DNA of 64,000 bases from an uncultured Gemmiger sp. (GCA_944386495.1 CALXBE010000004.1:1-64000); one strand, 5' to 3'. Shown: positions 43,724-53,022, numbered from the stretch's first letter. Numbers and translations are program-made. Notes: generated from the letters alone by a model not told the origin.

Positions 43724-45385
43724 ATGCTTACTGATATTGAGATTGCCCAGGCCGCTTCTATGAAGCCCATTACCCAGGTGGCCGCCAAGGTGGGCCTGAC
43801 CGAGGACGACATTATCCCCTACGGCAAGTACAAGGCCAAAATCGACCACAAGCTGGCCAAGAAGGAAGGCCCTCAGGGTAAGCTGATTCTGGTCACCGCC
43901 ATCAGTCCCACCCCTGCCGGGGAGGGCAAAACCACCACCAGCGTGGGCCTGGCCGACGCTCTCTGCGCCATGGGAAAAAAGACCATGCTCTGCCTGCGGG
44001 AGCCTTCCCTGGGCCCCGTATTCGGAATCAAGGGAGGCGCTGCCGGCGGCGGCTATGCCCAGGTAGTGCCCATGGAGGACATCAACCTCCACTTTACCGG
44101 CGACCTTCATGCCATCGGCACCGCCAACAATCTGCTGGCTGCCATGATCGACAACCACATCCAGCAGGGCAACGCCCTCAACATTGACCCTCGGCGTATC
44201 ACCTGGAAGCGGTGCATGGATATGAATGACCGGCAGCTCCGGTTCATTGTGGACGGCCTGGGCGGCAAGGTAAACGGCACCCCCCGGGAGGACGGCTTTG
44301 ACATCACCGTAGCCAGCGAGATCATGGCCATCTTCTGCCTGGCCACCGACCTGAAAGACCTGAAAGAGCGGCTGGGCCGTATCGTCTGCGCCTACACCTA
44401 TGAGGGCAAGCCGGTGACTGCCGGAGAGATCGGCGCCGCCGGGGCCATGACCGCCCTGCTCAAGGATGCTCTGGACCCCAACCTGGTCCAGACCCTGGAA
44501 AACAATCCCGCCATCATCCACGGCGGCCCCTTCGCCAACATTGCCCACGGCTGCAACAGCGCCATTGCCACCAAGCTGAGCCTGAAGCTGGCAGATTATG
44601 TGGTCACCGAGGCCGGATTCGGTGCCGACCTGGGCGCCGAGAAGTTCCTGGACATCAAGTGCCGGATGACCGGTCTTGCTCCCAGCGCCGTGGTGGTGGT
44701 CGCCACCTGCCGTGCCCTCAAGCACCACGGGGGCTGCCCCAAGCCCCAGCTGAACCAGCCCAACCCCGAGCTGGTGCGGGCCGGTGCCGCCAACCTGGCA
44801 CGGCACATTGACAACATGAAGAATCAGTTTGGTCTGCCGGTCTGCGTGGCCATCAACGCCTTCCCCACCGACACTCCCGAGGAGCTGGAAGCCGTCCGCA
44901 CCCTCTGCAACGAGATGGGCGTCCCCGTAGCCCTCAGCGAAGTATTCGCCAAGGGCGGCGAGGGCGGCAAGGAACTGGCCCAGACCGTTCTGGACATTAT
45001 GGAGGACAAACCCATCCAGTTCACCTACCCGGATGATGCTTCCCTCAAGGAAAAAATCAACGCCGTCGCCACCAAAATCTACCGGGCCGACGGGGTGAAT
45101 TATTCTGCCGCCGCCTCCAAGACCCTGGCCGAGCTGGAAGAACTGGGCTACGGCAAGCTCCCCGTCTGCATTGCCAAGACCCAGTACAGCTTCAGCGACA
45201 ACGCCAAGCTTCTGGCCGCTCCCACCGGCTTTACCATGGAAGTGCGGGAGGTCCGCCTTTCCGCCGGGGCCGGATTTGTGGTGGTCATCTGCGGCAGCAT
45301 TATGACCATGCCCGGGCTTCCCAAAGCTCCCGCCGCTCTGGGCATTGATGTGACCGAGGACGGCAAGATCACCGGTCTGTTCTGA
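43724..45385 (+). CDS. fhs: Formate-tetrahydrofolate ligase
   Basis: ATP-dependent synthesis of 10-formyl-THF from formate, feeding purine synthesis and, in acetogens, the Wood-Ljungdahl methyl branch. The P-loop-like [18 protein letters not shown] is at about residues 63-80. At 553 residues it is full length. The start at 43724 (AAGGAAAGGAG upstream) gives the family N terminus [15 protein letters not shown]. The gene stands alone behind its ZTP riboswitch. Confidence 0.97.
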   Translation: MLTDIEIAQAASMKPITQVAAKVGLTEDDIIPYGKYKAKIDHKLAKKEGPQGKLILVTAISPTPAGEGKTTTSVGLADALCAMGKKTMLCLREPSLGPVFGIKGGAAGGGYAQVVPMEDINLHFTGDLHAIGTANNLLAAMIDNHIQQGNALNIDPRRITWKRCMDMNDRQLRFIVDGLGGKVNGTPREDGFDITVASEIMAIFCLATDLKDLKERLGRIVCAYTYEGKPVTAGEIGAAGAMTALLKDALDPNLVQTLENNPAIIHGGPFANIAHGCNSAIATKLSLKLADYVVTEAGFGADLGAEKFLDIKCRMTGLAPSAVVVVATCRALKHHGGCPKPQLNQPNPELVRAGAANLARHIDNMKNQFGLPVCVAINAFPTDTPEELEAVRTLCNEMGVPVALSEVFAKGGEGGKELAQTVLDIMEDKPIQFTYPDDASLKEKINAVATKIYRADGVNYSAAASKTLAELEELGYGKLPVCIAKTQYSFSDNAKLLAAPTGFTMEVREVRLSAGAGFVVVICGSIMTMPGLPKAPAALGIDVTEDGKITGLF

Positions 45386-45408
45386 TTTTTCTTTCCCCAT
45401 TTCTGTTT

Positions 45409-45442
45409 CCCGGGGCCTTAGGGTCCCGGGTTTTTCTGTTTT
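45409..45442 (+). terminator. Terminator after fhs
   Basis: A 9-bp stem (45409-45417 with 45422-45430, one G-U), TTAG loop, then TTTTTCTGTTTT. Confidence 0.85.
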
Positions 45443-45445
45443 TGA

Positions 45446-45511
45446 AATGTCAAAAGCTCTTGACATTCCACTTTTGTGATGCTATCCTGAAAGTGTAAAA
45501 AGAATTTTACA
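45446..45511 (+). promoter_or_regulatory. Promoter with two palindromes upstream of the membrane-protein/XRE operon
   Basis: TTGACA (45460-45465), 17 bp, TATCCT (45483-45488). AATGTCAA-N6-TTGACATT (45446-45467) overlaps the -35. TGTAAAA-AGAA-TTTTACA (45494-45511) covers the start site. Both are perfect and of different sequence, so two regulators or a repressor plus an RNA element may act here. Confidence 0.65.
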
Positions 45512-45538
45512 TTTTTAGAATGAGAAAGGAGAATTGCC

Positions 45539-45835
45539 ATGTCGACCACCGCTGCTCTGCTTGCTGTTTTCGGAGTTTTTCTGCTGGCCCTCATCATTCT
45601 GGACATTGCCATGATCGTTTCCCTGGTCAGGACCGGGGACGAACGGCGGCAGCTCATGGTCTGGAAAGCCAGCACCCTCACCCTGGCTGCCGTAATGGGG
45701 AGTCTGATTCTCCACATTGTGGAGTCCATCATTAAGGTGGAGGCCATGGCGGTCAACCCCTTTATCATCCTCAGTGTGGGAGCCATGACTTACTTTCTGA
45801 GTCTGTTGTACTACAAGAAAAGGTATGGAGACTGA
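45539..45835 (+). CDS. Three-helix membrane protein paired with XRE regulator
   Basis: The 98-residue protein has three membrane helices (about 5-29, 44-65 and 72-91) with a short basic loop (RTGDERRQ). AAAGGAG precedes the ATG. The next gene, an XRE regulator, starts two bases after its stop. Such small membrane-protein/HTH pairs are common in Firmicutes, but the function is unknown. Confidence 0.8.
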   Translation: MSTTAALLAVFGVFLLALIILDIAMIVSLVRTGDERRQLMVWKASTLTLAAVMGSLILHIVESIIKVEAMAVNPFIILSVGAMTYFLSLLYYKKRYGD

Positions 45836-45837
45836 CC

Positions 45838-46035
45838 ATGGAAAACAGGATTCGCAGCCGCCGGAAGGAACTGGGGCTCTCCCAGGAGGAGCTGGCCAAG
45901 CGGTGCAGGGTTTCCCGGCAGACTATCAACGCCATTGAGAACAACAAATACGACCCCACCCTGGCCCTGGCCTTCCGCCTTGGGGCAGAGCTGAAACTGA
46001 CGGTGGACCAGTTGTTCCACCCGGGCGGAGAATAA
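45838..46035 (+). CDS. Short XRE-family transcriptional regulator (YozG-like)
   Basis: A 65-residue single-domain helix-turn-helix protein: RIRSRRKELGLSQEELAKRC, then recognition helix SRQTINAIENNKYDP. It is almost certainly dimeric and binds a palindrome; the two palindromes at the operon promoter are candidates. It lies directly after the membrane-protein gene and 13 nt before the DUF1835 gene. Confidence 0.9.
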   Translation: MENRIRSRRKELGLSQEELAKRCRVSRQTINAIENNKYDPTLALAFRLGAELKLTVDQLFHPGGE

Positions 46036-46048
46036 CAGGAGGTTCCCT

Positions 46049-46990
46049 ATGCTGGAAGTTTGTTTTAGCGATTCGGTGAAAGGCGCCCTGGCCCTTGCCC
46101 AGCACTGTGACAAGGATATGGCAGGCGGCGCCCTGAGTTTTATCACGGATCGGAAAGGCCCTGCGGCCTGGCTGGCCAAATGGAAAGCCCTGCGGGAATA
46201 CAAAAAGCGCCAGGAGGAACTGGCCAAAATTGCCGTCCCCCTGGGCGGAAAACGGGAGGATATTGCCGGGTTGTCTTTCGGCTTTTCAGAGGGAGACATT
46301 CAGGCGCCCATCCTACCCGGAGAATGCCCCCGGAAAGAATATATACGGCAGTGGCTCGCCTTCGACCCTTACTGCGAACTGGGTGAAAGGGAGGAGCCCA
46401 CCCAGGCATTCTGGTCCGCCTGCCTGGCCGACCTGGAAAAAGTGCAGGCTGCCCCGCCCCGGCTCCGGGTATGGGTGGACCATACCCCCAATGCCCAGTG
46501 CGGGCTTTTGTTCCTGGCCAATCTGCTGGAAGGAAAAGAGACGGAGATTCATCTGGTAGAGCTGCCCCGGGCCGTCACCCGGGAGGACGGCTGTGTGGTG
46601 GAATACCGCAGTTGGGGTGAAGTGGAGCCCCAGCGGTTCGGCACCTTCCTGAACCGGGAGCGGGTGATGCGTCGTGAGGAACTATCCGCCCTGGCCCGGC
46701 AGTGGCGGCAGCTCCAGGCAGAAAATGCCCCCCTGCGGGTGGTGGAGGGCGGCCGGGTGGTGAGCGCTCCCCTCTCCTACTATGACCCTCTCATCCGGAA
46801 GGAGTTTCCTGCCCAAAGCTGTGAAGTGGCCCGAATCATCGGCCTTTCCCTGGGGCGGCAGAAGATTCCCACTGGAGATGTGTTCATTGCCCGCCGAATC
46901 CAGCATTTTATTGACCAGGGAGAACTGGTGGTCCTGGAAAAAACGGGTAGGGGCTTTTACTCTACTCGGGTAGCCTGTGCCCCCAAATAA
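46049..46990 (+). CDS. DUF1835/DUF3658 domain protein, unknown function
   Basis: The 313-residue soluble protein opens with LEVCFSDSVKGALALA, resembling the DUF1835 start. A C-terminal domain (about 255-313) resembles DUF3658. A central WVDHTPNAQCGLLFL segment is conserved-looking. The biochemical role of this family is not known. AGGAGG precedes the ATG. It belongs to the operon that starts with the membrane-protein/XRE pair. Confidence 0.75.
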   Translation: MLEVCFSDSVKGALALAQHCDKDMAGGALSFITDRKGPAAWLAKWKALREYKKRQEELAKIAVPLGGKREDIAGLSFGFSEGDIQAPILPGECPRKEYIRQWLAFDPYCELGEREEPTQAFWSACLADLEKVQAAPPRLRVWVDHTPNAQCGLLFLANLLEGKETEIHLVELPRAVTREDGCVVEYRSWGEVEPQRFGTFLNRERVMRREELSALARQWRQLQAENAPLRVVEGGRVVSAPLSYYDPLIRKEFPAQSCEVARIIGLSLGRQKIPTGDVFIARRIQHFIDQGELVVLEKTGRGFYSTRVACAPK

Positions 46991-47008
46991 TCTTTTCAGG
47001 AGGAAACC

Positions 47009-47209
47009 ATGGAATATTCCAAGGAAGAACTGGCGGAAGCCAAACGGCAGATCGACTCCACCCTGCACAAGCTGCGGGAGACCATCAAAACCCTTGAAGC
47101 CAAGGAGAATCCCCAACGGTACAAGTCCCAGCTCACCCTCGCCCGAAGAAGAGTGACTGCCTTTGAGATCGCCAGCGACCTGATTCAGGCCCGGCTGGAA
47201 GAAAACTGA
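47009..47209 (+). CDS. Small helical hypothetical protein
   Basis: A 66-residue, highly charged, all-helical protein without Cys or membrane segments, likely a coiled-coil dimer. CAGGAGG precedes the ATG and a strong terminator follows, so it closes the operon beginning at 45539. No family recognised. Confidence 0.75.
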   Translation: MEYSKEELAEAKRQIDSTLHKLRETIKTLEAKENPQRYKSQLTLARRRVTAFEIASDLIQARLEEN

Positions 47210-47215
47210 AATAAC

Positions 47216-47260
47216 AGCAGGCCGCCCTCCCGGTGTGGGAGAGCGGCCTGCTCTTTTTTT
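47216..47260 (+). terminator. Terminator of the 45.5-47.2 kb operon
   Basis: A 10-bp stem (47216-47225 with 47243-47252) with an inner CCTCC/GGGAG helix, then T8. It can also serve the convergent HTH gene. Confidence 0.9.
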
Positions 47261-47261
47261 A

Positions 47262-47642
47262 TCAGGATGTTTCAGGTGGGGGCTCGCCCTCCCCGGCGGC
47301 AGCCCGGAGGAGTTCTTCCGGGCTGACACCGTAAAGCCGGGCCAGGGCCAGCAGGTTGGTGGTGCTGGGGTCGGCAGTGCCGGTCTCCCATTTGGAGACT
47401 GCCTGACGGCTGACTCCCAGCCGCTCCGCCACAAACTCCTGGGTCATCTGGCACCGGAGCCGGTGTTCCTTCAAGGCATGGGCCAGGGACACCCGCTCCT
47501 GTGCCTGTTCCTTCCGCACCGGGCCCGAGCGCAGATACTTTCGCAGCGCCCGTATCAGGAGCCAGACCAGGTATCCCGTGACCCCCAGCAGTAACAGCTC
47601 CACCAAAATGGATATCATCTGAAATACTGTTGTAAACAGCAT
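47262..47642 (-). CDS. Membrane-anchored XRE-type regulator (N-terminal helix plus HTH)
   Basis: The 126-residue protein starts with one membrane helix (about residues 8-30) and a basic stretch (RALRKYLRSGPVRK). An XRE helix-turn-helix follows (about 54-112; MTQEFVAERLGVSRQAVSKWETG). Basic residues after the helix put the DNA-binding domain in the cytoplasm. AAAGGAGG precedes the ATG. A palindrome GCAAC-N5-GTTGC (47710-47724) lies upstream. Such tethered HTH proteins may respond to membrane state; the target is unknown. Confidence 0.8.
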   Translation of the reverse strand: MLFTTVFQMISILVELLLLGVTGYLVWLLIRALRKYLRSGPVRKEQAQERVSLAHALKEHRLRCQMTQEFVAERLGVSRQAVSKWETGTADPSTTNLLALARLYGVSPEELLRAAAGEGEPPPETS

Positions 47643-47739
47643 ACAAGCGTCCTCCTTTCTTTTGGTTTCACTCTACTGCTGGAAGCCCTGTTCTGCCACC
47701 AACTATCCCGCAACTTTTGGTTGCAGGGGTATTTGCCCC

Positions 47740-50496
47740 TTATTCCACCTGGATTCGGGCGGTGCTTCCCCCGATTTTATCTTTGGTGACCAGGATTTGC
47801 CGGGGGATTTTCTCCTTCAATTCCGCCACATGGCTGATGATTCCCACCAGCCGGTTGCCCTGGGCCAGGCTGCTCAAAGCCCGGATGGCCTGGGACAGGG
47901 TCTCCTCGTCCAGGGTGCCGAAGCCCTCGTCCACAAACATGGTGTCCAGCCGGATCCCCCCGGCGCTGGACTGAATCTCATCCGAAAGTCCCAGGGCCAG
48001 GCAGAGGGAAGCCATAAAGCTCTCCCCCCCTGACAGGGTCTTGACGCTGCGGCAGCTGCCGTTATAGTGGTCGATTACCTCCAGTTCCAGACCGCTCTGG
48101 GACCGGTTGTTCTCGGCCTGACGGCTCCGCACCAGCTGGTACTGTCCTCCGGACATGGCCAGAAACCGGGTGTTGGCCCGCTCCACGATTCGTTCAAAGT
48201 AGGTGGTCTGGACATAGGTCTCCAGCATCACCTTTTCTTTTCCGGCAATGTTTCCCCCAGCGGTAATGGCCAGGTCCCGGACCCATCTCAGTTTTTCTTC
48301 CAGCTGGTCCTTCTTCTGTCCCTGCTTTTTGATTTTCTCCACCAGGGCAGCGTTGTTTTCCATCCGGCTGTGGAGGATGTTTTCCTCCTGGCGAAGGCTC
48401 TGCTGACGGGCCCTCAGCTCTCCCTGCCGTTTTTCCAGGGCTTCACTGTCCAGGGCGGGCTGGTCTTTCAGCTGGATTTCCAGCTGAGCCAGGGCAGCTT
48501 CCAGAGCCGCCTGCTCCTTTCCCGCCAGGTCCAGTTCCTGCCGGGCCTGCCGGATGGCCTGTTCCAGTTCCCGGCGTCGGGCGGAAAGCCGGTTTTGCCT
48601 CTCCAGCACTTCCTTTTTCCCGGCGTAGGGCAGGGATTGGGCCAGGGCTTTCCCCTGCCGGGTCAGCTCATTCATTCGGCTTTCCTTTCCCGCAATGGTG
48701 GTCTCCAGTCCCAGCACCACCTGTTCCAGCTGAGCGATGGCATTTTCTTTTCCGGGCAGGGAATTTTCCAGGGTCCGGCGCTCCTTTTCCCGGGCTTCCT
48801 GCTGAGCCAGAGCCTCCTTCACCCGGCGGTTTTCCTCCTCCCACCGGCTCAGGGCAGCTTCCCGGCGGGCGGGCAGCTGTTCCCAGCCTGCCCCTTCCAG
48901 AAGCCGGCCCCCCTCCTCTTCCAGGGTCTGACGGCGGTTCTGGGCAATGGCTCTTTCCTTGGCGGCCTGGGTGGCGGCCTCATTTCTTTGGGCGGTCAAG
49001 TCGTCCAGTTTTTCCCTGGTCTGGTTGAGGGTTTCCTGGGTAGGTGCCTTGGGAGAGAGGGCCGCCGGGGCGGGATGGTGTACCGAGCCGCAAACCGGGC
49101 AGGGCTTTCCCTCCTCCAGGGTCTGGGCCAGCACCCCTGCCTGCTCGTCCCGGAAGGCCCGCTCCATTCCCCGATATTCTTCTTCCAGGGTCTGGGTCCG
49201 GTCTGCCAGGGCGGTATAGTGTTTCTGGGCTTCCTCCACCTTCTTTTCCAGAAGGGCCAGGGTCTCCAGCCCCTCCTTCAAACCGGCCAGGCTGGTTTTT
49301 TCCCGGTCCAGGGCTTCCTTCTGCCGAAGCAGTTTTTCCCGCTCCTGGCCCGCCTGGGCCAGCTGGGTCAGCCGCTGCCGGTCCTGGGCCAGGGCCTCCC
49401 GGCGGTTTTCCATCTCCTGCCGGTTTGCTTCCAGAGCTTTCCGCTCCTCTCCCATTTCCTGCATCAGCCCTTTGGCATTCTTCCGCATCTCTTCCAGCCG
49501 GTCATACTGGGGCAGCTGCTGTTCCAAAGCCCCCAGTTCCCCTGTGATTTTTTGCAGGGGTTCCTCCTGCTGCCGGGCCAGTTTATCCCCTTCCAAGGCC
49601 TTCTGGTACCGGGCCTTGACCTGGGGCAGCAGCCGGGTTTTGGCCTCCCGGTCTTTCCGGGCCTGTTCCAGGGCCCGGGCCTGTCCCAGGGTCTCGTTTA
49701 CCAGGGAGAGTTCTTCATCCACCTGGGTCAGGGCTTTTTCCAAGTTTGCCCGGGTCTTTTGGTCCTCTTCCAATACAAGGGCGGTGAGTGCCAGGGCCTC
49801 CCCCTGGTCCAGGGTTCCCTGGGCGGCTTTTTCCTCCGCCTCGGAAGGGAGCCCTTTCAGCCCTGCCAGGTACTGGGTCAGGCTGGACTGGGCCTCTCTC
49901 CAGTTCTTTTCCAGTTCCTGGGCCTGGGTTTTCAGCCGGTCCTGAAGTTTCTGATACCGGCGGGTCTTGAAAATTTCCCGGAATATCTCCTGCCGGGTTT
50001 TGGTGTCTGCCAGCAGCAGCTTGAGGAAGTCTCCCTGGGCGATCATGGCGATTTGTCCGAACTGTTCCCGGTTCACCCCCAAAATTTCCCGAATTTCCCG
50101 GTTCACCTGGGTGAGTTTATCGGTGGTATGCCCGTCCGGCCAGGTAAGGACCGCTTCCGCCTGCTGCTGGACCATTCCCTCTCCCCGCAGGGCAGGGCGC
50201 AGGTAGGCGGGATTCCGTTTGACGGTGTAATTCTTTCCCCCGTACTGGAATTCCAGCTCCACAAAGGTGGGGGTGGCCGGGTCGGCGTACTGGGACCGGA
50301 GCATTTCCGGTTTCCGGTTTTCTCCGCTGGGCTCTCCGAACAGGGCAAAGGAGACAGCATCAAACAGGGTGGTTTTTCCCGCCCCGGTGTCTCCCGTAAT
50401 CAAGTACAGTCCCCCCTGTCCCAGCCGGGCCAGGTCCAGGTCTACCTGACCGGCATAGGGGCCAAAGGCACTGATGGTCAATCGCAGCGGTCTCAT
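47740..50496 (-). CDS. sbcC: Nuclease SbcCD subunit C
   Basis: SMC-like ATPase of the SbcCD double-strand/hairpin nuclease. Walker A is GDTGAGKTTLFDAV near the N terminus. Two long coiled coils flank the zinc-hook CPVC (about residue 465). The C terminus has the signature LSGGESFMASL and Walker B MFVDEGFGTLD. The ATG at 50496 overlaps the sbcD stop by four bases (ATGA). At 918 residues it is slightly shorter than E. coli SbcC but complete. Confidence 0.95.
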   Translation of the reverse strand: MRPLRLTISAFGPYAGQVDLDLARLGQGGLYLITGDTGAGKTTLFDAVSFALFGEPSGENRKPEMLRSQYADPATPTFVELEFQYGGKNYTVKRNPAYLRPALRGEGMVQQQAEAVLTWPDGHTTDKLTQVNREIREILGVNREQFGQIAMIAQGDFLKLLLADTKTRQEIFREIFKTRRYQKLQDRLKTQAQELEKNWREAQSSLTQYLAGLKGLPSEAEEKAAQGTLDQGEALALTALVLEEDQKTRANLEKALTQVDEELSLVNETLGQARALEQARKDREAKTRLLPQVKARYQKALEGDKLARQQEEPLQKITGELGALEQQLPQYDRLEEMRKNAKGLMQEMGEERKALEANRQEMENRREALAQDRQRLTQLAQAGQEREKLLRQKEALDREKTSLAGLKEGLETLALLEKKVEEAQKHYTALADRTQTLEEEYRGMERAFRDEQAGVLAQTLEEGKPCPVCGSVHHPAPAALSPKAPTQETLNQTREKLDDLTAQRNEAATQAAKERAIAQNRRQTLEEEGGRLLEGAGWEQLPARREAALSRWEEENRRVKEALAQQEAREKERRTLENSLPGKENAIAQLEQVVLGLETTIAGKESRMNELTRQGKALAQSLPYAGKKEVLERQNRLSARRRELEQAIRQARQELDLAGKEQAALEAALAQLEIQLKDQPALDSEALEKRQGELRARQQSLRQEENILHSRMENNAALVEKIKKQGQKKDQLEEKLRWVRDLAITAGGNIAGKEKVMLETYVQTTYFERIVERANTRFLAMSGGQYQLVRSRQAENNRSQSGLELEVIDHYNGSCRSVKTLSGGESFMASLCLALGLSDEIQSSAGGIRLDTMFVDEGFGTLDEETLSQAIRALSSLAQGNRLVGIISHVAELKEKIPRQILVTKDKIGGSTARIQVE

Positions 50497-51626
50497 GCTT
50501 CCTCCTCCCAAATCTCACGGATCAATTCTTCCAGATATTCCTCCTGCTGAGGGCTCATGGGCTTGTTGTTCTGGGTCTGGTACAATTCCCCGAACAGTTC
50601 CAGAGGGCTTTTTTCCTCCACCTGTTGGACTGCGTTCACCTGATTCTGGGTCCGGGTGCGCAGGTTGTCGTATTCCAGGGCCATCAGGTTGGGATAAATC
50701 ATCTGGAGCCGTCTCATCCCGTCGGGGATGTCCTCCTGGTCGGTGAGGGTGATTCCCAGGTAGTCTTCCCGTCCGGGAGCAGCCAGAGCCGCGGGAGCGG
50801 TCAGTTCCTCAAAGCTGCCTCTCACCCGGCGCATTTCCCGCAGAGGGGTCAGGGGCAGAGTGGTGACTGCTGCTTCCCCGGTTTCTCCCAGTTCCACCAC
50901 CGTCACCGACTTATGGTCGTTCACCTCTGAGAAGGAGTATTTCAAGGGGGTGCCGCAGTACCGGACCTTTCCCCCCAGCATGGTCTGGGGCCGGTGAATA
51001 TGGCCCAGGGCCACATAACTGAAGGGCGCAAACACTGTTCCGTCCACTGCCTCGGAGCCTCCCAGCCAGAGTTCCTCCGACTGGGTCCGGTCCGCACCGG
51101 TCACATACTGATGGGTCACCAGCACCCGGCGGGCTGACCCCTCCCCCAGTTCCGAAAGGGCGGCTTCCATGGCCTGGGTATAATTCTGGATGGTCCGTTC
51201 CGGGAAGTACCGTCTCACCGTCACTGGTTTTACAAAGGGAAGGAGGCAGAACTCCACCGGACCCCATTCATCCTCCAGGGTCACCCACTCCACCTTTCCC
51301 TGGTAGACCGGGGCAATGTGAATACCGCTGGCTTCCATGAGCCGGCCCCCGAAGGCCATCCGCTCGGGGCAGTCATGGTTGCCGCTGATGAGAAGTACCT
51401 GGGTATCCAGCCGGGACAGGTTCCAGAGAAAATCATCCAGAAGCTGGACCGCCTCCGCTGAGGGAACTGCCCGGTCATATACATCCCCGGCAATCACCAC
51501 CGCCTGAGGCTTTTCCCGGCGGACCAGTTCCAGGATCTGGTCCAGAATATAGGCCTGGTCCTCCATCATGGAGAACTCGTTCACCCGCTTGCCCAGGTGA
51601 AGATCAGAGAGATGAAAAAACTTCAT
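50493..51626 (-). CDS. sbcD: Nuclease SbcCD subunit D
   Basis: Mre11-like metallophosphoesterase subunit. Motifs are FFHLSDLHLGKRV (Asp, His), GDVYDRAVPS and SGNHDCPERM, then a GHIH-type GHIHRPQ. The ATG at 51626 gives the family start KFFHLSDLHLG (377 residues) with GGAAAGG upstream. It diverges from the RluA gene over a 170-bp AT-rich gap. Confidence 0.95.
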   Translation of the reverse strand: MKFFHLSDLHLGKRVNEFSMMEDQAYILDQILELVRREKPQAVVIAGDVYDRAVPSAEAVQLLDDFLWNLSRLDTQVLLISGNHDCPERMAFGGRLMEASGIHIAPVYQGKVEWVTLEDEWGPVEFCLLPFVKPVTVRRYFPERTIQNYTQAMEAALSELGEGSARRVLVTHQYVTGADRTQSEELWLGGSEAVDGTVFAPFSYVALGHIHRPQTMLGGKVRYCGTPLKYSFSEVNDHKSVTVVELGETGEAAVTTLPLTPLREMRRVRGSFEELTAPAALAAPGREDYLGITLTDQEDIPDGMRRLQMIYPNLMALEYDNLRTRTQNQVNAVQQVEEKSPLELFGELYQTQNNKPMSPQQEEYLEELIREIWEEEA

Positions 51627-51740
51627 GGCCGTTCCTTTCCCTTTTTCCGGAGGGGACAGGTCACTATCCCCCATATTTTTATAATAATACCATATTACAA
51701 GTCCATTATATGGGATTTTTTCTTCTTTTTCCAGGGGCGC

Positions 51741-51769
51741 TGGACTTTTCCTTTTCCCCGGGGTATAAT
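51741..51769 (+). promoter_or_regulatory. Promoter of the RluA-type gene
   Basis: TGGACT (51741-51746), 17 bp, TATAAT (51764-51769), 30 bp before the ATG. Confidence 0.65.
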
Positions 51770-51799
51770 CGAAAAAAGTCATGGGAGGAGGGGTGATTT

Positions 51800-52477
51800 A
51801 TGGAAATTGAAATCCTGGGGCGGGCTGCCGATTATCTGGTCTGCTGCAAGCTTCCCGGCCTGGAATCGGAACACCAGCTCCCTTCCCTTTTGGAAGCCCA
51901 ATTGAATCTTTCTCCCGGAACGGTGCGTTGTGTCCACCGGCTGGACCGGGCCGTGGGCGGGGTGATGGTCTACGCCCTCACCCCCAAAGGAGCCGCCCAC
52001 CTCTCCGCCCAGGTGCAGGACCACACCCTCCGGAAAGAATATCTGGCCCTCTGCGCCGGGATCCCGGAGCCTGCCGCCGGGGAGATGGCGGATTATCTTT
52101 ACCAGGATAAGGCCAAAGGCCGGGCTTATCCGGTAAAAAAGCTCCGCCGGGGTGTGAAGGAAGCCCGGCTGGAATATCAGGTGAAAGCCTCCCGGCCCCT
52201 GGATGAGGGGACTGTAAGCCTGGTGCAGATAAAGCTCCACACCGGACGGTTCCATCAGATCCGGTGCCAGTTTGCCGCCCGGAAAATGCCCCTTCTGGGG
52301 GACGGAAAATACGGCAGTCGAGTCAAAGCCGCCGGGCCTGCCCTGTTCAGCTGCAAGCTCTCCTTTTTAGACCCTGCCTCCGGCCTGCGGGTGGAGTATA
52401 CCTCCCTGCCCCCGGCAGAAGCCTTCCCCTGGAATCTCTTTTATACAGACAAAAAAACAGCGCCGGAGTCCCAGTAA
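51800..52477 (+). CDS. RluA-family RNA pseudouridine synthase
   Basis: Converts uridine to pseudouridine in rRNA or tRNA. The catalytic Asp is in HRLDRAVGGVMVYA (about residue 49). LRKEYLAL and the TGRFHQIRCQFA...GDGKYG motif complete the RluA pattern. At 225 residues it lacks an S4 domain, so the target (RluA/TruC-like site) cannot be assigned. GGAGGAGGGG lies upstream of the ATG. Its stop overlaps the terminator stem. Confidence 0.92.
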   Translation: MEIEILGRAADYLVCCKLPGLESEHQLPSLLEAQLNLSPGTVRCVHRLDRAVGGVMVYALTPKGAAHLSAQVQDHTLRKEYLALCAGIPEPAAGEMADYLYQDKAKGRAYPVKKLRRGVKEARLEYQVKASRPLDEGTVSLVQIKLHTGRFHQIRCQFAARKMPLLGDGKYGSRVKAAGPALFSCKLSFLDPASGLRVEYTSLPPAEAFPWNLFYTDKKTAPESQ

Positions 52478-52490
52478 TCTCCGGCGCTGT
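52457..52490. terminator. Terminator overlapping the RluA-type stop codon
   Basis: A perfect 12-bp stem (52457-52468 with 52479-52490), 10-nt loop, A7 upstream on the plus strand. It serves the plus gene weakly and the minus rubredoxin gene well (T7). Confidence 0.8.
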
Positions 52491-52514
52491 TATTGGTTCT
52501 ATACTATCGCAGGA

Positions 52515-52673
52515 TCAAGCCTCTGCAAACTGGTCCTTGCCCACACCGCACAGGGGGCAGACAAAGTCCTCGGGCAGATCCTCAAACTTGGTGCCGGGAG
52601 CAATTCCATGATCGGGGCTGCCCACAGCCTCATCGTACTCCCAACCGCACACTTCGCAAACATACTTCTTCAT
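52515..52673 (-). CDS. Rubredoxin
   Basis: The 52-residue protein has the two iron-binding pairs CEVCG (Cys6, Cys9) and CPLCG (Cys39, Cys42) at standard rubredoxin spacing, and [15 protein letters not shown]. It is a one-electron carrier and the usual donor to flavo-diiron proteins, one of which is encoded 0.5 kb away. AAAGGAGG precedes the ATG. It is probably co-transcribed with the upstream Cys-rich small-domain gene. Confidence 0.96.
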   Translation of the reverse strand: MKKYVCEVCGWEYDEAVGSPDHGIAPGTKFEDLPEDFVCPLCGVGKDQFAEA

Positions 52674-52752
52674 TGCCTGAATCCTCCTTTCCTCTTGGTT
52701 CTGGATATAGGATACCCAGTTTTCTTTCTTTTTTCTGTTGCCTGGGCAACAT

Positions 52753-53022
52753 TTATTTTTTCATTTCCCCTGCTATAATATCCAGGATCTCCTGATACCG
52801 GCTGTTGACCGCCTGGTAATTTTCAGGGATATGGGGAAACAAACAGCCGCTGCAATCCTTGATCCCGTTTTCCAGGACGGTAAAATTCCCTCCGCAGTTT
52901 TTCCCCAGGCAGTAGAGGGGGCAATAGCAGAACAGGCAGTTGAACCGGTCCGGGTCAGCGCCCGGATGGCAGGGGAAAAACTCACATTCCCGGTGGGCGA
53001 AAAAGCGGTATTTATCTTCCAT
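52753..53022 (-). CDS. Cysteine-rich small domain protein (PF04071-like)
   Basis: The 89-residue protein matches the Cys-rich small domain pattern: [32 protein letters not shown], then [12 protein letters not shown]. Ten cysteines and several His suggest metal or Fe-S binding. These proteins occur mainly in anaerobic Firmicutes and archaea; the role is unknown. I use the ATG at 53022 (AGGAGG 11 nt upstream); an earlier ATG at 53031 is only 2 nt from that site. It diverges from the flavo-diiron gene. Confidence 0.85.
   Translation of the reverse strand: MEDKYRFFAHRECEFFPCHPGADPDRFNCLFCYCPLYCLGKNCGGNFTVLENGIKDCSGCLFPHIPENYQAVNSRYQEILDIIAGEMKK

Noticed and set aside
42518..45466. 982-codon minus-strand open frame across the M23 gene and fhs
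   Set aside because: It spans two real plus-strand genes and a riboswitch; no motif or start signal supports it.
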